A stretch of DNA of 64,000 bases from Bacteroides stercoris ATCC 43183 (lineage in GTDB: Bacteria; Bacteroidota; Bacteroidia; Bacteroidales; Bacteroidaceae), in assembly GCF_025147325.1 (NCBI RefSeq), contig NZ_CP102262.1:1860001-1924000 (forward strand). Direction: 5' to 3'. Under the pieces are notes generated by a model. The model searched no databases. It worked only from the letters and a program-made list of their open reading frames with translations, and was not told the origin of the DNA. Below are positions 16,474 to 23,611 of this stretch, one piece after another. Within the stretch, counting starts at the first letter, position 1, and the number at the start of each line of letters is the position of its first letter. The translations under genes were made by a program, and so were the position numbers.

Positions 16474-18471
16474 ATGAAATTGAACAATCTTGTCATTATC
16501 GGAGTTGCGGCTACAACAGTTGCCAGTTGCGCCCCCTCAAAGAAAGAATACGCGTCGTACGAACTCTATCCGGTCCGTACGGGCAGTCTGGCAGAAATGG
16601 AATATGCTCCGGCTGCTACGCAATTTACGCTTTGGTCGCCTACTGCGGATGAAGTGCGTCTGATGCTGTATGATGCGGGAGAGGGCGGACATGCGTACGA
16701 AACGGTTGCCATGTCGCCCGCCGAAGACGGTACGTGGACGACTAAGGTGGAGCAGGATTTGAAAGGCAAGTTCTATACTTTCAATGTAAAAATCAACGGA
16801 AAATGGCTGGGCGATACGCCGGGTATCAATGCGCAGGCTGTAGGTGTAAACGGTAAGCGTGCGGCTGTTATCGATATGCGGGAAACCGACCCGGAAGGCT
16901 GGGCGGAAGATAAACGTCCGCCGCTGGCATCGCCTGCCGATGTGATAATCTACGAGGTACATCACCGTGACTTCTCCATAGACCCCTCTTCGGGCATTCG
17001 GAACAAAGGCAAGTTCCTTGCAATGACGGAAACAGGTACGGCAAATCCGGACAAGCTGGCAACCGGTATCGACCACCTGAAAGAACTGGGAGTGACGCAT
17101 GTGCACATCCTTCCTTCCTATGATTATGCCTCTGTAGATGAATCCAGACTGGACGAGAACAAATACAACTGGGGGTATGACCCGCAGAATTACAATGTGC
17201 CCGACGGCTCGTATGCCACCGACCCTTATAAACCGGATGTGCGTATCCGTGAGTTCAAGCAAATGGTGCAAGCCTTGCATAAGGCAGGCATCCGCGTAGT
17301 GCTGGATGTGGTGTACAATCACACTTTCAATACGGCCGAGAGCAATTTCGAGCGTACCGTTCCCGGATATTTCTATCGTCAGGCTCCGGACGGCGGTTTC
17401 GCAGATGCTTCTGCATGCGGCAACGAAACGGCGAGCGACCGCCCTATGATGCGCAAATATATGGTAGAGTCCGTATTGCACTGGATAAACGAATACCATA
17501 TCGACGGTTTCCGTTTCGACTTAATGGGCATTCACGACATCGAAACCATGAACGAAATACGCAAGGCGGCAACAGTGGTAGACCCTACCATCTTTATTTA
17601 TGGAGAAGGATGGGCCGCATCGGCTCCCCAATTGGCGCAGGACTCCTTGGCGATGAAAGCCAATACCTATAAGATGCCGGGTATCGCAGCTTTCTCCGAC
17701 GAAATGCGTGATGCGTTGCGCGGTCCGTTCAACGATAACCGTCAGGGCGCTTTCCTTGCCGGACTGCCGGGGGGAGAGGAGAGTATCAAATTCGGTATTG
17801 TCGGTGCTGTCAGGCATCCGCAGGTTGATAATGGAAAAGTGAATTACAGTAAGGCTCCCTGGGCGGAACAACCCACGCAGATGATTAGCTATGTATCTTG
17901 CCACGATGATATGTGCCTGGTGGACAGACTGAAGTCCAGCATCCCCGGTATCACTCCCGAAGAGCTTGCCCGGTTGGATAAGCTGGCGCAAACGGCGGTG
18001 TTCACTTCGCAGGGCGTGCCTTTCATCTATGCAGGCGAGGAAGTGATGCGCGATAAGAAGGGCGTACACAACAGCTATCAAAGTCCGGACTCCGTCAATG
18101 CCATCGACTGGAAACGCAAGACGGAGCATGCCGATGTGTTTGCTTATTATAAAGGATTGATTCAGTTGCGTAAACATCATCCGGCTTTCCGCCTGGGAGA
18201 TGCCGGACTGGTTCGCAAACATCTGGAGTTCCTGCCGGCTGAGGGCGGCAACGTAGTGGCTTATCGGTTGAAAGAGCATGCCGGCGGTGATGCGTGGGGA
18301 GATATCTATGTGGTGTTGAATGCGCGTAAGGAAACGGCTAAGGTATCAGTACCCGAAGGCAAATATACGGTTGTTTGCAAGGACGGATTTATCAGTGAGA
18401 AGGGATTGGGAACGATGTACGGACCGGAGATTTCAGTTCCGGCACAGTCTGCGCTTATTTTCTATAAATAA
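16474..18471 (+). CDS. pulA: Type I pullulanase lipoprotein (GH13_14)
   Basis: A 665-residue alpha-1,6-debranching enzyme for pullulan, glycogen or starch. The lipobox is VASC (Cys19). An N-terminal beta-sandwich (about 45-135, including FTLWSPTADEVRLMLYD) precedes the GH13 barrel. Pullulanase marks are YNWGYDPQNYNVP, VVYNHTF, GFRFDLMG with nucleophile Asp349, YGEGW with acid/base Glu378 and SCHDD with Asp478. Full catalytic machinery is present. It follows ruvC with no obvious terminator between them. The cleft of the C-terminal beta domain (residues about 590-665) is intact. It is not accompanied by SusCD genes here, so a role in glycogen or general starch debranching is as likely as a dedicated starch system. 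Confidence 0.95.
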   Translation: MKLNNLVIIGVAATTVASCAPSKKEYASYELYPVRTGSLAEMEYAPAATQFTLWSPTADEVRLMLYDAGEGGHAYETVAMSPAEDGTWTTKVEQDLKGKFYTFNVKINGKWLGDTPGINAQAVGVNGKRAAVIDMRETDPEGWAEDKRPPLASPADVIIYEVHHRDFSIDPSSGIRNKGKFLAMTETGTANPDKLATGIDHLKELGVTHVHILPSYDYASVDESRLDENKYNWGYDPQNYNVPDGSYATDPYKPDVRIREFKQMVQALHKAGIRVVLDVVYNHTFNTAESNFERTVPGYFYRQAPDGGFADASACGNETASDRPMMRKYMVESVLHWINEYHIDGFRFDLMGIHDIETMNEIRKAATVVDPTIFIYGEGWAASAPQLAQDSLAMKANTYKMPGIAAFSDEMRDALRGPFNDNRQGAFLAGLPGGEESIKFGIVGAVRHPQVDNGKVNYSKAPWAEQPTQMISYVSCHDDMCLVDRLKSSIPGITPEELARLDKLAQTAVFTSQGVPFIYAGEEVMRDKKGVHNSYQSPDSVNAIDWKRKTEHADVFAYYKGLIQLRKHHPAFRLGDAGLVRKHLEFLPAEGGNVVAYRLKEHAGGDAWGDIYVVLNARKETAKVSVPEGKYTVVCKDGFISEKGLGTMYGPEISVPAQSALIFYK

Positions 18472-18498
18472 GAGGGCTTTGGGCACAAGAATGCTGGA

Positions 18499-18564
18499 GT
18501 TTATTCCTGATTACTTAGGTTAAACTGATAGTTTATTAGGAATAAACCTGAAGTTTATTCCTAA
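18499..18564. repeat. Alternating 10-bp repeats forming competing hairpins
   Basis: GTTTATTCCT occurs at 18499-18508 and 18553-18562, and its complement AGGAATAAAC at 18538-18547. Copies 2 and 3 extend to a perfect 12-bp stem with a 5-nt loop; copies 1 and 2 could pair instead. A second small hairpin (TAAACT-GAT-AGTTTA) lies at 18521-18535. It may end pulA transcription, but there is no T-run. Confidence 0.6.
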
Positions 18565-18734
18565 TGAACCTGAAGTTTAATGGGGATAAACTGGTGATGC
18601 ATCCGCGAGAAATGAGAAGAGATAATGAGCATATCCGTTGGCAAGCTAGCGTAATAAGTGGTGGCAGTTTCAGGTATTCCTGAAAAAAGTGAAATAAAAA
18701 CAGAACAATCCCGCTTTGGTTGGGAAAAACTGTT

Positions 18735-18742
18735 TATCTTTG
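18735..18742 (+). promoter_or_regulatory. -7 box (TATCTTTG) for the leader region
   Basis: TAnnTTTG match with a TTTG 16 bp upstream (18715-18718). Transcription from here would produce a ~500-nt leader that includes the hairpin system before the lipoprotein gene. Confidence 0.55.
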
Positions 18743-18856
18743 TAACAGTCCGTTGGGTGCAATGGATCTATATTTTTGTAAGAAGCGTTATTGAAATTAT
18801 CTTCGTCTATCAAACTTCGCAACTTTGAAATGCACTTGAAGGTGATAACAACAACG

Positions 18857-18933
18857 CTCACGTCTGTGTTATATACCTACTTTCTTCCCAGGTATACCGG
18901 GAAGAAAAGTATCTATATACAAAACGACGTGAG
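18857..18933 (+). promoter_or_regulatory. Long leader hairpin (candidate antiterminator)
   Basis: Arm CTCACGTC (18857-18864) pairs with GACGTGAG (18926-18933). Inside it TATATA pairs with TATATA, and TACTTT plus CTTCCC pair with GGGAAG plus AAAGTA around AGGTATACC. The stem is nearly continuous and uses the same GACGTGAG bases that the terminator hairpin downstream needs. Confidence 0.6.
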
Positions 18934-19012
18934 TGGCTGTTGTTTATCTAAGTGCAAGGCAATGCGAAGGCCTGATAGATAAGATAAACAAATACAGCGA
19001 CTCACGTTTTTT
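18927..19012 (+). terminator. Attenuator-like terminator hairpin
   Basis: ACGTGAGT, GCTGT and TGTTTATCT on the left pair with AGATAAACA, ACAGC and ACTCACGT on the right (22 pairs, one mismatch, one small bulge). Six Ts follow immediately. The left arm overlaps the upstream hairpin, so the two cannot form together. Confidence 0.65.
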
Positions 19013-19038
19013 GTATGTTTAACTTAATACTATGCCAC

Positions 19039-19251
19039 ATGACGAAAAAAACACATCTCTCATCCTTTATGCAGTTACAGGCAGCAGCTCAAGACTCCTT
19101 GTATGCTTCCAACCGGGAAATGTTCTATAAGGAAAATTGTACGGAACGAAAAGTGCTGCTTCCGATGCAATTGTATCGGAAAGATATTCTTGCAGGAAGC
19201 ATTCTTGCATTTGCCGGCTGTATTTTACTTTCTAATCCGTTAATCAATTAA
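19039..19251 (+). CDS. Small hypothetical protein with a C-terminal hydrophobic segment
   Basis: A 70-residue open frame (ATG followed by TKKTHLSS) between the attenuator-like hairpin and the lipoprotein gene, ending 11 bp before the latter's start. The last 22 residues (DILAGSILAFAGCILLSNP) could span a membrane; the rest is polar. I do not recognise a family. The position and spacing are compatible with translation in an operon, but codon use is not decisive and it may be only part of the leader. Confidence 0.35.
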   Translation: MTKKTHLSSFMQLQAAAQDSLYASNREMFYKENCTERKVLLPMQLYRKDILAGSILAFAGCILLSNPLIN

Positions 19252-19262
19252 AATTTCTTCTC

Positions 19263-21065
19263 ATGAAAAAGAGTTTATTTTTATTGTTTGCTGCCACATT
19301 TATACTGTGCAGTTGTGCTCATCAGAGCCTTGATGAAATACGTGCAGAACAGACTGCCCTCAATGCCCGACTTTCTGCCCTTGAGGAGTGGCAGAAGACA
19401 GCTAACGTGCAAATCGAGAGTATGCAAAGTCTTATTGCTGCTCTTGCTGATAACGATTACGTTACAGGTGTAAGTGAATTACCAGATGGTTCAGGTTATA
19501 TGATTGCTTTTCTGAAAAATGAAACTGTAATAATAAAGAACGGAAGGCAAGGCGAAAAAGGTAATGACGGCGCTCCAGGTATTGTTCCCAATATAGGCGT
19601 GAAAGAGAACGGCGGCGTTTATTACTGGACTTTGGACGGTTCCTATATATTGGACAACGATGGTAGCCCTCTGCGTGTTACAGGCGAACGGGGCGAGACC
19701 GGTATGAAAGGTGACGATGCTGTTGCTCCGAAAGTCCGCATCAATGCAGTTAGCAAAGAATGGGAAATCTCTATCGACAAAGGTGCTTCTTGGACATCTA
19801 CAGGGGTAAAAGCTATAGGTAAAGACGGCGTTGACGGCACAGACGGGATAAATGGGGCTTCCAGCTCTATTACAGTAGACGATAGCGGCAATTCTGTTAT
19901 TATTACTATAACCAATACGGATGCAGCAGGAATGGTAACTTGCACTGAACTGATAGAACTTCCCCTTTATAGGGCTTTTTACATTGGTGACGACCAGGCA
20001 GGGCAGGCTAATTCCGCCTTAATCATAACTGCCTTTACTACCGAAATTCCTTTCACGTTTCCAGCAGGTTTCAGGGAAAGCGACTGTACTGCTATCATGG
20101 TTCAAGTCGTCAGTGACAAGGGTGTCGGCACCGATATCCGGACACGAGCCGTTGCAACGCCTTGGAGTGCAACAATAACGAAACCTGTTGCTTCACAGGG
20201 AGTTTATACATCTGTTATTACCGTTCATGCTCCTGCGGGCATTGATATTGGCGACAAAGCCATGCTTGAGGTAACCATAGTGGGGACAGACGGAAGAATA
20301 ACATGTGTTGCTCGTGCACTGATTTCCAATATCACAGCGACTGTGGGCGATTATTATTACAGTGACGGCACTTTTTCCACAACTCTTGACAATACGAAAA
20401 CTCCGATAGGTGTCATTTTCCATACAGGTAATGTAGCGGAGAATGATAGTAAATTGAAAGGGAAAATAAGCGATACTTCCAAAACCATTATAATGGGGGA
20501 TGAAGTAAATAGTATTAAAAAGTCTGCACATGGTTTGGTAGTTGCCTTGAAGGATGCAAGCGCTGGCATCAGTTGGCAATCCGTTTATCGGCAAACCGGT
20601 ATAGGTGTCTCCGAAACAAGCCATATATGTGGTTATAGCAATACACAGGCAATGAAGGCATGGAATGATGATGCGAGTAATAGTGGCAGTTTATTAAAAG
20701 CTTATATGGAAATTGCTGCATACACTTCTGACAATCCGACTCCACAGAGCAGTAGCGGTTGGTATTTTCCTTCTGTACGTGAACTCTCCACACTCTGTTC
20801 GGGCTGGGTAGAAAGTGGCTGGTCGGAAAATGGAAACTATGGCGGTATAAATGTTTCCGGAAGTAATGTCAACGTTGTCAATGAGAAGTTAGAGGCTTTG
20901 TCTGACTTCGAAGCTCAAAAAGTTGGTGAAGCTCTTTATTGGTCTTCTTCAGAAGTTCCGGATAATGGCGACAATGCATTTTTTGTAAATATGTACCTTG
21001 GCTACGTGTCGAATGGAGTTAAAGGCAATATGCTTGACCGGGTACGGGCTGTTTTGGCTTTTTAA
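19263..21065 (+). CDS. Surface lipoprotein with DUF4988-like N-terminus, collagen-like segments and a C-terminal lectin-like domain
   Basis: A 600-residue lipoprotein of unknown function; the lipobox is LCSC (Cys18). Residues about 20-95 form a coiled coil followed by a small domain (LNARLSALEEWQKTANV, YVTGVSELPDGSGY) like the DUF4988 region of Bacteroides surface proteins. Three Gly-X-Y stretches follow: GRQGEKGNDGAPG, GERGETGMKGDDA and GKDGVDGTDGINGA, separated by short beta-rich segments. A middle beta-sandwich spans about 235-370. The last 220 residues, with GWYFPSVRELSTLC, YWSSSE and the ending VRAVLAF, resemble the DUF1566/C-type-lectin-like domains of Bacteroidetes. A binding or adhesin role is inference. 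The structured leader upstream suggests regulated expression. Confidence 0.75.
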   Translation: MKKSLFLLFAATFILCSCAHQSLDEIRAEQTALNARLSALEEWQKTANVQIESMQSLIAALADNDYVTGVSELPDGSGYMIAFLKNETVIIKNGRQGEKGNDGAPGIVPNIGVKENGGVYYWTLDGSYILDNDGSPLRVTGERGETGMKGDDAVAPKVRINAVSKEWEISIDKGASWTSTGVKAIGKDGVDGTDGINGASSSITVDDSGNSVIITITNTDAAGMVTCTELIELPLYRAFYIGDDQAGQANSALIITAFTTEIPFTFPAGFRESDCTAIMVQVVSDKGVGTDIRTRAVATPWSATITKPVASQGVYTSVITVHAPAGIDIGDKAMLEVTIVGTDGRITCVARALISNITATVGDYYYSDGTFSTTLDNTKTPIGVIFHTGNVAENDSKLKGKISDTSKTIIMGDEVNSIKKSAHGLVVALKDASAGISWQSVYRQTGIGVSETSHICGYSNTQAMKAWNDDASNSGSLLKAYMEIAAYTSDNPTPQSSSGWYFPSVRELSTLCSGWVESGWSENGNYGGINVSGSNVNVVNEKLEALSDFEAQKVGEALYWSSSEVPDNGDNAFFVNMYLGYVSNGVKGNMLDRVRAVLAF

Positions 21066-21238
21066 GCCGTTTTCTGTTTTTCAACATCGGCTAACAGATT
21101 TTGAATTTCTATTTTCCTTACTTTGTGGTTATACGGTTCTCATATCCGCAAAATTGGTGAAAGTTTGAAAAATGTGAAAACGGAATCGGGAAGTGACAAC
21201 AACAGGAGTGGCGATGTCGGAAAAAGATTTTTTTCTCT

Positions 21239-21246
21239 TATCTTTG
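21239..21246 (+). promoter_or_regulatory. -7 box (TATCTTTG) for the ModF-like gene
   Basis: TAnnTTTG match 29 bp before the ATG at 21276. It supports that start and argues against an upstream extension of the reading frame. Confidence 0.6.
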
Positions 21247-21275
21247 CTCCGTTCAAACCACAAACCATTGACAGG

Positions 21276-22748
21276 ATGCAACAACATACCATACATATAG
21301 CGGGGGGCGTGGCACGCAACCCGCTTGTCCGTTTATCGAACCCCATAACCCTTGATTTTCTCGACGGTGAACATATCGCTATCGCAGGCCCTAACGGGGC
21401 AGGAAAGAGTCTGTTGGTCGATTTGCTTACGGGCAAATATCCCTTGCGCGACGGTACGCTGACATACGATTTCCGTCCTTCCGCCACACAAACCGCTTAC
21501 GACAACATCAGGTACATCGCTTTTCGTGACACCTACGGTTCCGCCGATGCCAATTATTACTACCAGCAGCGTTGGAATGCTCACGACCAGGAAGATGCTC
21601 CGCTGGTGTGCGACCTGCTGGGCGAGGTAAAGGACGAGTCTCTCAGACAGCAACTGTTTGAGCTTTTCCGTATCGAACCGATGCTGGGCAAGAAGGTTAT
21701 TCTCCTTTCCAGCGGAGAACTCCGTAAGTTCCAGTTGACCAAGACGCTGCTTACGGCTCCGCGTGTCCTTATCATGGATAACCCTTTCATCGGACTGGAT
21801 GCTGCTACGCGCGAGCTGTTGTACACTGTCTTGGAGAAGCTGGCGCAACTTGCTTCCCTGCAAATCGTACTGGTACTTTCCATGCTGGATGATATACCGT
21901 CTTTTATTACCCACGTAGTTCCTGTTGACAATAAAACAGTGGGAGAGAAAATGCCGCGTGCAGCCTACCTGCAGGCTTTCCGTGAACAAGATGCCCTCCG
22001 TGCTGAGGCGGATGTCGCTTCTTTGGGCGAATTGCAGCAGCGCATTGCCGGTCTTCCTTACGAAAACATGAACTTTACTTCGGACGAAGTGGTCCGGCTG
22101 AACAAAGTCAGTATCCGCTACGGTGACCGTACGATTCTGAAAGAACTGGACTGGACGGTGATGCGTGGGCAGAAGTGGGCATTGAGCGGTGAGAACGGTG
22201 CGGGCAAGTCCACTTTACTCAGTCTGGTATGTGCGGACAATCCTCAGTCTTATGCCTGCGACATCCGTCTGTTCGGCCGTAAGCGAGGTACGGGAGAGAG
22301 CATTTGGGAAATCAAGAAGCATATAGGTTACGTCAGTCCGGAGATGCACCGTGCCTATCTGAAAAACCTGCCTGCCATCGAAATCGTAGCTTCCGGACTG
22401 CACGACAGCATCGGTTTGTACAAACGTCCGCATGCCGGCCAGATGGCTGTGTGCGAGTGGTGGATGGATATTTTCGGTGTGGCGCATTTGAAGGACAAGC
22501 CTTTCCTGCAACTGTCCAGCGGCGAGCAGCGCCTTGCCTTGCTGGCGCGTGCCTTTGTGAAAGATCCCGAACTGCTGATTCTTGACGAACCGCTGCACGG
22601 GCTGGATACGTACAACCGCCGTCGCGTCAGGAAAATCATAGAAGCCTTCTGCCGTCGTAGGGACAAGACCATGATTATGGTGACCCATTACGAGAACGAG
22701 TTGCCGGAAACGATAACCCACCGTTTGTGCCTGACGCGTAACCGTTAA
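21276..22748 (+). CDS. Two-domain ABC ATPase, ModF/PhrA-like
   Basis: A 490-residue cytoplasmic protein made of two ABC ATPase domains in tandem with no membrane segment. ModF of E. coli has the same length and architecture. Domain 1 has Walker A GPNGAGKS, signature LSSGELRKF and Walker B LIMDNPF, in which the usual catalytic Glu is Asn169. Domain 2 has GENGAGKST, LSSGEQRLA and ILDEPLHGLD and looks fully active. The start is set by the promoter box upstream; an earlier in-frame extension is low-complexity. ModF is linked to molybdate in E. coli, but no modABC genes are nearby, so the role here is open. One intact and one degenerate ATP site suggests asymmetric hydrolysis. Confidence 0.85.
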   Translation: MQQHTIHIAGGVARNPLVRLSNPITLDFLDGEHIAIAGPNGAGKSLLVDLLTGKYPLRDGTLTYDFRPSATQTAYDNIRYIAFRDTYGSADANYYYQQRWNAHDQEDAPLVCDLLGEVKDESLRQQLFELFRIEPMLGKKVILLSSGELRKFQLTKTLLTAPRVLIMDNPFIGLDAATRELLYTVLEKLAQLASLQIVLVLSMLDDIPSFITHVVPVDNKTVGEKMPRAAYLQAFREQDALRAEADVASLGELQQRIAGLPYENMNFTSDEVVRLNKVSIRYGDRTILKELDWTVMRGQKWALSGENGAGKSTLLSLVCADNPQSYACDIRLFGRKRGTGESIWEIKKHIGYVSPEMHRAYLKNLPAIEIVASGLHDSIGLYKRPHAGQMAVCEWWMDIFGVAHLKDKPFLQLSSGEQRLALLARAFVKDPELLILDEPLHGLDTYNRRRVRKIIEAFCRRRDKTMIMVTHYENELPETITHRLCLTRNR

Positions 22749-22788
22749 AATATCCTGCTGATAAAGAACAGACTATGGCGTAAATCGC

Positions 22789-22796
22789 TATATTTG
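22789..22796 (+). promoter_or_regulatory. -7 box (TATATTTG) for the aldolase gene
   Basis: TAnnTTTG match 29 bp before the start codon. Confidence 0.6.
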
Positions 22797-22824
22797 TAAA
22801 ATAAATCCTTAAACAAATTATATT

Positions 22825-23481
22825 ATGAAGTTCTTTATCGACACTGCAAATTTAGACCAGATTCGGGAAGCCTATGATATGGGCGTACTCGACGGAGTGA
22901 CTACCAATCCCTCGCTCATGGCGAAAGAAGGTATCAAAGGCGTGGAAAACCAGCGCAAGCATTATGTAGACATCTGCAACATCGTGCAGGGAGATGTCAG
23001 TGCAGAGGTTATTGCCACCGATTACGAGGGCATGATTAAGGAAGGTGAAGAACTCGCCGCGCTCAATCCGCATATCGTGGTGAAAGTACCCTGCATCGCA
23101 GACGGCATAAAAGCCATTAAATACTTTTCGGGAAAAGGTATCCGCACCAACTGTACACTGGTATTTTCCATAGGGCAGGCGCTGCTGGCGGCAAAAGCCG
23201 GAGCAACTTACGTTTCGCCTTTTGTAGGCCGTCTTGACGACATCAGTGAAGACGGTATCGCTTTGGTGGGTAAGATTGTGGACGTATACCGTTATTATGG
23301 CTACGCTACCCAGGTGCTTGCGGCTTCCATCCGCCATACGGCGCATATCATCCAGTGCATAGAGGTAGGGGCGGATGTAGCTACATGTCCGCTTTCCGCC
23401 ATAAAAGGACTGCTGAATCATCCGCTGACGGACGCCGGATTAAAGAAGTTTCTGGAAGACTATAAACGTGTAAACGGATAG
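22825..23481 (+). CDS. fsa: Fructose-6-phosphate aldolase / transaldolase-like enzyme
   Basis: A 218-residue class I aldolase of the short transaldolase (FSA) family, cytoplasmic, acting on sugar phosphates and often serving as the transaldolase of Bacteroides. Seen: FFIDTANLDQIREA at the start, GVTTNPSLMAKEG, the Schiff-base lysine Lys87 in VVKVPC, TNCTLVFSIGQALLAAKAGATYVSPFVGR and ASIRHTAHI near the end. Length is standard for FSA (about 220) and far below the 315-335 of classical transaldolase. It has its own promoter box. Whether it cleaves fructose 6-phosphate or transfers dihydroxyacetone cannot be decided from sequence. Confidence 0.93.
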   Translation: MKFFIDTANLDQIREAYDMGVLDGVTTNPSLMAKEGIKGVENQRKHYVDICNIVQGDVSAEVIATDYEGMIKEGEELAALNPHIVVKVPCIADGIKAIKYFSGKGIRTNCTLVFSIGQALLAAKAGATYVSPFVGRLDDISEDGIALVGKIVDVYRYYGYATQVLAASIRHTAHIIQCIEVGADVATCPLSAIKGLLNHPLTDAGLKKFLEDYKRVNG

Positions 23482-23493
23482 CTCTTAAATTCT

Positions 23494-23611
23494 TATAAGC
23501 CTATCTTTCACGCATTTCTTAACCAATATTGGCGAGAAATAGAATAAAAAACTTTATTTTTGCCGAATATATTCAGTTTAAGAAAAAGCACCGATGAAAG
23601 ATAGGCTTATA
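23494..23611. repeat. 15-bp perfect inverted repeat spanning the fsa / LtaS-like junction
   Basis: TATAAGCCTATCTTT (23494-23508) is exactly complementary to AAAGATAGGCTTATA (23597-23611). The right arm begins at codon 2 of the next gene, and the gene's -7 box lies between the arms. Confidence 0.8.
23555..23562 (+). promoter_or_regulatory. -7 box (TATTTTTG) for the LtaS-like gene
   Basis: TAnnTTTG match 31 bp before the ATG. Confidence 0.55.

Larger units (their letters stand above)
18472..19038. other. Long non-coding stretch with many inverted repeats
   Basis: No convincing gene lies here. The stretch holds (a) adjacent hairpins after pulA built from three copies of GTTTATTCCT in alternating orientation, (b) a TATCTTTG promoter box, and (c) a three-arm, mutually exclusive hairpin system ending in a T-run. 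Short open frames in the region are not supported by codon pattern or start context. Confidence 0.7.

Noticed and set aside
18791..18982. 63-codon open frame in the leader region
   Set aside because: It runs through the hairpin arms, has no recognisable protein features and no start context; the base pattern is explained by RNA structure.
18917..19015. Invertible promoter segment
   Set aside because: The inverted arms are imperfect and only about 30 bp apart, too close for a site-specific inversion, and no invertase gene is near.
20700..21065. Variable region of a diversity-generating retroelement
   Set aside because: The C-terminal ending resembles such targets, but no reverse transcriptase, template repeat or accessory gene is seen in the window.
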